From Gammaproteobacteria bacterium (GTDB lineage Bacteria; Pseudomonadota; Gammaproteobacteria; JAKDMP01), in contig JALUYA010000030.1 of NCBI GenBank assembly GCA_027018875.1, positions 1 through 49,407 of the forward strand: a stretch of DNA of 49,407 nucleotides, written 5' to 3'. Made by a program: the position numbers and the translations under genes. Shown here piece by piece: positions 44,036-49,407 of this stretch. The notes beneath the pieces are model-generated. The model worked only from the letters and a program-made list of their open reading frames with translations. It was not told the DNA's origin and did no database searches. Positions within the stretch are counted from its first letter, which is position 1. Every line of letters begins with the position of its first letter.

Positions 44036-46566
44036 TAAATTTCCTCCTGTTCAATGATCACCGGATGGTCCACCCTGGCAACATCCGTAGTACGCCGAGA
44101 CGAAAATATTCCATGACTTTTCGGAACCGGCTCCGCCTGCCAAGCGCGCAGGCGTTTCAAGCGCAGACTGTTGCCAAGGACAAACGTGGACGATAATCCC
44201 ATCGCCAAGGCGGCAAGCATCGGATTAAGATGAATTCCCCAGGGAGCGGCAACGCCGGCGGCAATGGGGATCAGTAAAATATTATAAAAGAAGGCCCAGA
44301 ACAGGTTGCCCCGAATATTACCGAGCGTCCGCCGGGCCGCATTGACAGCCGTAACCACCCCTTCGAGGGCCCCGCGAGTCAGCGTTACATCGGCGGCCTC
44401 GATGGCGATATCGGTGCCCGAAGCAAGCGCAATACCCACATCGGCCTGGGCCAATGCCGGGGCATCGTTAATACCATCGCCAATGAACCCGACCCGACGC
44501 CCCTGGTGCTGGAGATCCGCAACCACGGTGGCCTTGTCCTGGGGAAGGGTCTCGGCATGAATTTCGGTAACACCCAATTTATCGGCCACGAACTGGGCCG
44601 TACGGCGGGCATCACCTGTCACCATGGCTACCTTGAGCCCATGCCGCTGTATTGTCTCTACGACGGCCGCCGCATCATGCTTGATGGGATCGGCAATCGC
44701 CAGCAAACCAAGAACCCGGGTCTCGTTGGCAACATAGACCACCGTCTTGCCTTCCGTCTCCAAGGCCTCGGCACGACCCGCAATTGCCGTCGAATCCAGG
44801 CCCTCACGCTCCATGAACCGTCGCGCACCCACGCGCACAAGGTCTGCGCCGATCCGGCCCTCGATGCCAAAACCGGGAATAGCCTGGAAATCAACCACCT
44901 CGGGTAAAGTCAATTTCCGCACCCCTGCCGCCTCCACAATCGCCTTGCCGAGCGGGTGTTCGGACACCGTCTCCAGGGCGGCAGCCAGGCGCAGGGCCTC
45001 CTCCGGCCTATCGGCAACGATTTTAGTCAACGCCGGCTGCCCTTCGGTCAGCGTCCCGGTTTTATCGAACAGCACGGTATCGATCCTGGAGAGTGTTTCC
45101 AGGGCCTCGCCCTTGCGAAACAACACCCCTAATTCGGCGGCCCGGCCGGTACCCACCATAATCGCGGAAGGCGTGGCCAGGCCCATGGCACAAGGGCAGG
45201 CCACGACCAGCACCGCCACCGCGGCCACCATGGCGGCGGCAATGTCGCCGCTCACGGCAAGCCATACGGCAAAGGCCGCCAGGGCGATGGCCAGTACCGC
45301 CGGGGTGAAGATGCGAACCACCCGGTCGGCAAGTCCCTGAATGGGCAGCTTCCCGGTCTGGGCACGTTCCACCAAACGGATAATCTGCGCCAGCACCATG
45401 TCGGAACCGACCGAAGTCGCCTCGATCACCAGGCGCCCGGCCTGATTCACGGTTCCGCCCACCACCTCGGAACCCACCGACTTGGAAACCGGCAACGGTT
45501 CCCCCGTAAGCATCGACTCCTCGACATAAGAGTGACCTTCAACCACGCTCCCATCGACCGGCAGGCGCTCTCCGGGACGCACCACAATACGGTCTCCCAC
45601 TCGCACCTCGGCCATCGACACTTCGCGTTCGTTGCCATCCTCATCCAGGATCCGCGCCGATTTTGCCTGCAAACCGATTAATTTCTTGATGGCCGCCGAA
45701 GCCCGGCCCTTGGCTAGCATCTCCAGATACTTTCCCGAAAGGATCGCGACAACAATTACCGCCGCCGAGTCGAAATAAACGCTGCGCGACACCACCGGGA
45801 ACAGTTCCGGCGCGACCAAAACAATAAAACTGTACAACCAGGCGGCCCCCGTGCCCGTCGCCACCAGTGAATTCATGTCCGGCGCCAGGTGCCGATAGGC
45901 AATCCAACCCGGGCGGAAGAACCGCCTCCCGGGCCCGAACAGTACCATGCTGGCCAGCACGAACTGGACCCATTCCCAGAAGTTGGTAAACGGGCTCACA
46001 TAAGCCAGTGCCCGATGCAATGGAGGCAAATACGTACCGCCTATGGAGAGTATCAGGATGAGCACCGTCAGCCCGGCGGCTACAAGAACATCCCGGCCCA
46101 TGGAGCGAAGTTCCCGGCGCTTGGTATCGGCTGCATCCTTATCTTCACCGCCCACCGCCGCGGCCGTATAGCCGGCTTCGGCCACGGCTCGAATCAATTC
46201 ATCCACACCACAGGTCATCGGAAAATATCTCACCGTAGCCCGCTCGGTCGCCAGGTTTACTCCCGCTTCGATCACGCCGGAAACCTGTTTCAGTGCCCGC
46301 TCCACCCGCCCGACGCAGGAGGCACAGGTCATGCCCTCAATGGCCAATTCCGCTTCGGTGACAACCGGTGTATAACCGGCCTCGGCAACCACTTCGGCCA
46401 GCGCCTGCGCACTCGTTTGCGCCGCATCATAGCTGACCTGCGCCTGCTCGGTCGCCAGGTTGACACTTACCGCATTGACTCCCGCCACACGCTGGAATGC
46501 GCGTTCCACCCGCCCGACGCAGGAAGCACAGGTCATACCTTCAATGCCAATATTCACGTTCATCAT
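44035..46566 (-). CDS. copA: Copper-exporting P1B-type ATPase CopA
   Basis: An 843-residue P-type ATPase. Two N-terminal HMA domains each carry GMTCASC (Cys13/Cys16 and Cys81/Cys84). Eight membrane helices follow, with the CPC motif in [13 protein letters not shown] (about 457), the phosphorylated Asp in [10 protein letters not shown] (about 500), the nucleotide-binding HP motif (SEHPLGKAI) and [10 protein letters not shown] (about 697). It exports Cu(I) from the cytoplasm. GAGGAGG precedes tandem ATGs at 46566/46563. It lies 10 bp after the merR gene in the operon merR-copA-DUF302-copZ-grx. Confidence 0.97.
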   Translation of the reverse strand: MMNVNIGIEGMTCASCVGRVERAFQRVAGVNAVSVNLATEQAQVSYDAAQTSAQALAEVVAEAGYTPVVTEAELAIEGMTCASCVGRVERALKQVSGVIEAGVNLATERATVRYFPMTCGVDELIRAVAEAGYTAAAVGGEDKDAADTKRRELRSMGRDVLVAAGLTVLILILSIGGTYLPPLHRALAYVSPFTNFWEWVQFVLASMVLFGPGRRFFRPGWIAYRHLAPDMNSLVATGTGAAWLYSFIVLVAPELFPVVSRSVYFDSAAVIVVAILSGKYLEMLAKGRASAAIKKLIGLQAKSARILDEDGNEREVSMAEVRVGDRIVVRPGERLPVDGSVVEGHSYVEESMLTGEPLPVSKSVGSEVVGGTVNQAGRLVIEATSVGSDMVLAQIIRLVERAQTGKLPIQGLADRVVRIFTPAVLAIALAAFAVWLAVSGDIAAAMVAAVAVLVVACPCAMGLATPSAIMVGTGRAAELGVLFRKGEALETLSRIDTVLFDKTGTLTEGQPALTKIVADRPEEALRLAAALETVSEHPLGKAIVEAAGVRKLTLPEVVDFQAIPGFGIEGRIGADLVRVGARRFMEREGLDSTAIAGRAEALETEGKTVVYVANETRVLGLLAIADPIKHDAAAVVETIQRHGLKVAMVTGDARRTAQFVADKLGVTEIHAETLPQDKATVVADLQHQGRRVGFIGDGINDAPALAQADVGIALASGTDIAIEAADVTLTRGALEGVVTAVNAARRTLGNIRGNLFWAFFYNILLIPIAAGVAAPWGIHLNPMLAALAMGLSSTFVLGNSLRLKRLRAWQAEPVPKSHGIFSSRRTTDVARVDHPVIIEQEEI

Positions 46567-46576
46567 CTATTCCTCC

Positions 46577-47020
46577 TCAATGCTCGTCGTCCAGTAGCGC
46601 GCTCAAGATGGGACAGTCGACGGGCGAACCATGCCCTGGACAACGCTCGGTGAGCGATACCAGCCCCGCCTTCATGCGCTCCAGGTCCATGATCCGGGCT
46701 TCGATCTGGGTAATGCGCGCCCGGGCCAAGCGTTTCACTTCGCCCATGTCCGCCTCCGGACGGGTATGTAGCGACAGTAACTCGGCAATCTCGCTCAGGG
46801 AAAACCCGAGCGCCTGGGCCCGACGGATAAAGCGTAACCTTCGCCCGGCTTCCACGCCGTAGTAGCGATAGTTCGAGGCACTGCGACTGGCCGGCGCCAA
46901 CAGACCCAGCCGTTCATAGTAACGAACGGCCTCGGCGCTAAGCCCCACTTTGCGCGCCAAGCGCCCCACGGTTAGTCCTGGATGAACCCCCGGTTGTTGC
47001 CATTCATCTTTCCTTTCCAT
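46577..47020 (-). CDS. MerR-family heavy-metal-responsive regulator
   Basis: A 147-residue MerR-type activator: helix-turn-helix LTVGRLARKVGLSAEAVRYYERLGLL, wing with NYRYYGVEAGRRLRFI, dimerisation helix ARITQIEARIMDLERMKAGL, and a C-terminal metal loop ERCPGHGSPVDCPIL with two Cys. The position that is Ser77 in CueR (monovalent ions) and Cys79 in ZntR (divalent ions) appears to be Gly here (RPEADMGEVKR), so this is a distinct subgroup. Genomic context (copA, copZ) argues for copper sensing. It heads the operon and is preceded by a MerR-type promoter. ATG 47020 lacks a clear ribosome binding site, so the exact start is uncertain. Confidence 0.88.
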   Translation of the reverse strand: MERKDEWQQPGVHPGLTVGRLARKVGLSAEAVRYYERLGLLAPASRSASNYRYYGVEAGRRLRFIRRAQALGFSLSEIAELLSLHTRPEADMGEVKRLARARITQIEARIMDLERMKAGLVSLTERCPGHGSPVDCPILSALLDDEH

Positions 47021-47030
47021 TCGTATTTAA

Positions 47031-47043
47031 ACCTTACTAAGGT
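47031..47043. promoter_or_regulatory. 13-bp perfect palindrome in the merR leader
   Basis: ACCTTACTAAGGT: six-base arms around one central base, between the merR start codon and its promoter. It resembles the ACCTT..AAGGT half-sites of MerR-family operators. It may be a second regulator site or a leader hairpin. Confidence 0.4.
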
Positions 47044-47047
47044 TCAC

Positions 47048-47079
47048 ACATTAAACCTTACAGGAAACTTTAATGTCAA
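47048..47079 (-). promoter_or_regulatory. MerR-type promoter and operator of the copper operon
   Basis: On the minus strand TTGACA (47079-47074) is the -35. Possible -10 hexamers are TAATGT (47053-47048, 20-bp spacer) or TTTAAT (47055-47050, 18-bp spacer). A dyad with perfect 8-bp outer arms ACATTAAA/TTTAATGT spans 47048-47076, centred in the spacer. An over-long spacer with a centred dyad is the known hallmark of MerR-activated promoters, where the regulator untwists the DNA on binding metal. Confidence 0.65.
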
Positions 47080-47136
47080 GCCCCCTCTTCCCCACCCGGT
47101 AAAATACCGCGCATACCACACCGGAATTACTGGTAC

Positions 47137-47838
47137 ATGAAGCAAGTTTTCATTACGGGAATATCCCGTGGCTTCGGACAGGCCCTGGCGAAGGCCACCC
47201 TGGCGGCCGGTGGCATGGTGTACGGCCTGAGCCGTAGCGGTCCCGGCTATTCCGCTCCTAATCTACATACCCTGCGCCTGGATCTGGCTGATCTGGAACG
47301 CATCCCCCCGGCACTCGATACCCTGATTGGAGACGCGGCTATTGACCTGGTTATCCTGAATGCAGGACTGCTCGGTGAGTTCAAAACAATGCCCGAACTC
47401 GGTCTGAGTGCACTGCGCCGGATAATGGACGTCAACGTCTGGGCCAACAAGATCATTCTTGACTGGTTTGCCGCCCATAAAGTACCGCACCAAGTCGTAC
47501 TGATCTCCTCGGGTGCGTCGATCAACGGCCACAAGGGTTGGGGGGCCTATGCGCTCTCAAAGGCTACCCTCAATATGCTGGCCCAGCTTTATGCGCATGA
47601 CCTGCCGAAGGCACACCTTGCCGCCCTTGCTCCCGGCCTGATCCACACTAAAATGCAGGATTACATCAGTGAAAAAGTCGATGCAACCCGCTTTCCGTCG
47701 GTCGCCCGACTAAAACAGGCCCGGGGCACCCCCGACATGCCCGAGCCCGATATTGCCGCTCGGCGAATACTGGATCTAATCCCCACTCTTCCCGACCGGA
47801 TTGCCAGCGGCGGCTTTATCGATATTCGCCAACTATGA
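47137..47838 (+). CDS. Short-chain dehydrogenase/reductase
   Basis: A 233-residue SDR. Cofactor-binding TGISRGFGQAL (TGxxxGxG) lies at the N-terminus, then LDLADLERI, ILNAGLLG (NAG motif), VVLISSGASINGHKGWGAYALSK (landmarks SSGAS and YALSK, giving catalytic Ser, Tyr and Lys), and APGLIHTKM. The enzyme is NAD(P)-dependent; the substrate is unknown. A TAAAAT element about 25 bp upstream of the ATG may be its -10. It is divergent from the copper operon but shares no obvious operator with it. Confidence 0.92.
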   Translation: MKQVFITGISRGFGQALAKATLAAGGMVYGLSRSGPGYSAPNLHTLRLDLADLERIPPALDTLIGDAAIDLVILNAGLLGEFKTMPELGLSALRRIMDVNVWANKIILDWFAAHKVPHQVVLISSGASINGHKGWGAYALSKATLNMLAQLYAHDLPKAHLAALAPGLIHTKMQDYISEKVDATRFPSVARLKQARGTPDMPEPDIAARRILDLIPTLPDRIASGGFIDIRQL

Positions 47839-47879
47839 TCCTGCTATCATCACATTACTGATGCTTTCGATGTTCTAAG

Positions 47880-48815
47880 ATGGAATACAAAGATTATTAC
47901 CAAACACTCGGTCTATCGCGCCAGGCGAAACCGGAGGAAATCAAACGCGCCTATCGCAAGCTTGCCCGAAAATACCATCCCGACGTCAGCAAAGCAGCTG
48001 ACGCAGAAACCCGCTTCAAGGAAATACAGGAAGCCTACACAGTACTCAAAAATCCAGAAAAACGCCAGGCTTACGACCATCTTGGAGCCGACTGGAAAAC
48101 CGGTCAAGATTTTCATGCGCCACCGAATTGGGCCCAGGGATCTACCTATCGGAGCAATCCTCCGGGCACCGGAACCGGTGGATTCAGTGATTTTTTTGAG
48201 ACCTTATTTGGTGGCGGATACCGGAGCGGCCCACGGCAAAGTCACCATGGTCATGGTGAGGACATTCACACGAAAATCCAAATTCCACTCGAAGATGCCT
48301 ATCATGGGGCAACCCGCTCACTGGTGCTACAGATTCCAAAACTCGATTCCCAGGGGATACCCCGGGTGCGCGAACGACACCTCAATGTCCATATTCCTCC
48401 GGGAGTACGGGCAGGCCAACACATTCGCCTCACCGGGCAGGGTGGTGAGGGCTTGGGCGGTGGGCCGCGAGGCGATCTTTACTTGGAGGTACTATTCATG
48501 CCCCATAATTTATATCGTAGCGAAGGCAGAGATGTCTATCTTGACCTGCCCATTACCCCCTGGGAAGCGGCCCTCGGCGCAAGTGTAAAGGCGCCGACTC
48601 CCGGCGGCGTTGTCGACCTGAAAATCCCCAAGAACTCGGGTACCGGCACCAAGTTGCGGTTGAAGGGTCGGGGAATCCCCGGCCACCCTCCGGGTAGCCT
48701 CTATGTGATCCTGCGGATTGTCCTGCCCCCGGCCGATACCGATAAGGCCAGGGCCATTTACCGCACCATGCGGGAAGAACTCGCATTCAACCCGCGTGCG
48801 CATATGGGAGTATAA
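47880..48815 (+). CDS. cbpA: DnaJ-class co-chaperone CbpA
   Basis: A 311-residue J-domain protein. The J domain (about 1-70) has the HPD triplet at residues 33-35 (KYHPDVSK). A Gly/Phe-rich linker follows (GTGGFSDFFETLFGGGY), then two C-terminal substrate-binding beta domains (VHIPPGVRAGQHIRLTGQG, LDLPITPWEAALGASV). There is no zinc-finger domain, which separates CbpA from DnaJ. It stimulates DnaK and may bind curved DNA. cbpM follows after 2 bp, the classic pairing. Confidence 0.95.
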   Translation: MEYKDYYQTLGLSRQAKPEEIKRAYRKLARKYHPDVSKAADAETRFKEIQEAYTVLKNPEKRQAYDHLGADWKTGQDFHAPPNWAQGSTYRSNPPGTGTGGFSDFFETLFGGGYRSGPRQSHHGHGEDIHTKIQIPLEDAYHGATRSLVLQIPKLDSQGIPRVRERHLNVHIPPGVRAGQHIRLTGQGGEGLGGGPRGDLYLEVLFMPHNLYRSEGRDVYLDLPITPWEAALGASVKAPTPGGVVDLKIPKNSGTGTKLRLKGRGIPGHPPGSLYVILRIVLPPADTDKARAIYRTMREELAFNPRAHMGV

Positions 48816-48817
48816 CC

Positions 48818-49132
48818 ATGAACCAACAGACTCCCGACACCTTGAGTGGTCACATTCTCGAAGACGAAGTAAGCCTGGATGCGGATGAACTTTGTCGCGC
48901 CTGCCAAATTCGGGTGGAACATATCGTTGCCTGGGTGGATGCAGGCATACTTGAACCTAGCGGCGGAACTCTCGAGGACTGGCGCTTTGAGGGCACCGCC
49001 CTGGCGCGGGCCCGCAAGGCGCTCAGCCTGGAACGCGACCTTGGAATCAATCCGGCGGGAGTAGCACTGGCACTGCAGCTACTCGAGGAAATAGAAACCC
49101 TTCGCGCACGATTACGGGTACTGGGGTTCTAG
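48818..49132 (+). CDS. cbpM: Chaperone modulator CbpM
   Basis: A 104-residue protein of the MerR-like/CbpM fold: VSLDADELCRACQIRVEHIVAWVDAGILEP and RFEGTALARARKALSLERDLGINPAGVALALQLLEEIETL (landmarks VDAGILEP, LERDLGINPAGVALAL). CbpM binds the J domain of CbpA and inhibits its co-chaperone activity. It has a MerR-like helical core but no DNA-binding role is expected. It is translated immediately after cbpA. Confidence 0.9.
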   Translation: MNQQTPDTLSGHILEDEVSLDADELCRACQIRVEHIVAWVDAGILEPSGGTLEDWRFEGTALARARKALSLERDLGINPAGVALALQLLEEIETLRARLRVLGF

Positions 49133-49134
49133 CC

Positions 49135-49159
49135 TGCTGGACTCAAGAACAATCCAGCA
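49135..49159 (+). terminator. Weak stem-loop after cbpM
   Basis: TGCTGGA (49135-49141) and TCCAGCA (49153-49159) pair perfectly around an 11-nt loop just past the cbpM stop. No T-run follows. The rest of the gap to glmS shows nothing recognisable. Confidence 0.3.
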
Positions 49160-49283
49160 CCGGGCCAGTAAAGTCAAAACATCTCCGGTCTCTAGATTTC
49201 CCTTGGATTATCCTCAGAGAAAAACCCGGAATTGAGAAAATTGAATACGTTCCGTGCCTTCGCGGTGAAAGAGCCTCCGATAT

Positions 49284-49407
<124 letters not shown>

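Overview
The window joins the end of a genomic island (about 1-18939) to a stretch of core chromosome (18940-49407). The core genes point to a gammaproteobacterium or Acidithiobacillia-like bacterium: coq7, E. coli-type speD, coaBC-dut, thiS-thiG-trmB, rplM-rpsI, ampG and cbpA-cbpM. Rpe-gph plus glcF (phosphoglycolate/glycolate handling), c-type cytochromes and a copper operon would fit a chemolithoautotroph in metal-rich surroundings. That lifestyle is inference; no RubisCO gene is in view.

Island (1-18939). A tyrosine integrase starts about 120 bp from the 3' end of tRNA-Gln(CTG), the usual layout of a tRNA-integrated island. The other boundary is beyond the left edge. Moving left from the tRNA there are: the integrase; a two-gene set (trypsin-like protease and a glycine-rich, possibly membrane-active protein of unknown function); a short mobile-type RadC; an unexplained 570-bp stretch; and a large minus-strand defence locus. 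The defence locus has two transcription units. The first is drmD-drmMI-like (SNF2 helicase and N6-adenine methylase, as in class 1 DISARM). The second has its own promoter, which is overlapped by a perfect inverted repeat. It encodes a GIY-YIG-like protein, an XRE/ImmA-type regulator-peptidase, a PIN-like protein and a 1727-residue DEAD-box/DUF1998 helicase ending in a Vsr/DUF559-type nuclease fold. Separate drmA, drmB and drmC genes are absent, so this looks like a DISARM-related hybrid. An AbiEi-type antitoxin with its own operator lies at the left edge.

Core, 18940-37424. tRNA-Gln, rpsI-rplM, a DUF481 outer-membrane protein, glcF-coq7, speD, rpe-gph, a fliK-like/flhB-C-terminal-like pair, full-length radC, coaBC-dut, pyrE, xthA-ampG, a Cys/Met-metabolism PLP enzyme, marC, thiS-thiG-trmB, and a chorismatase that could supply hydroxybenzoate for ubiquinone.

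Core, 37425-49407. A tyrosine phenol-lyase/tryptophanase-family enzyme with a leader hairpin, ccdA, a secreted unknown protein, a SHOCT membrane protein, two small cytochromes c, a decayed gene, a merR-copA-DUF302-copZ-glutaredoxin copper operon with a recognisable MerR-type promoter, an SDR oxidoreductase, cbpA-cbpM, and the C-terminal end of glmS.

Limits. Assignments rest on reading motifs and comparing with remembered family features; no database search was run. The DISARM-like naming, the protease pair and all promoters are predictions.
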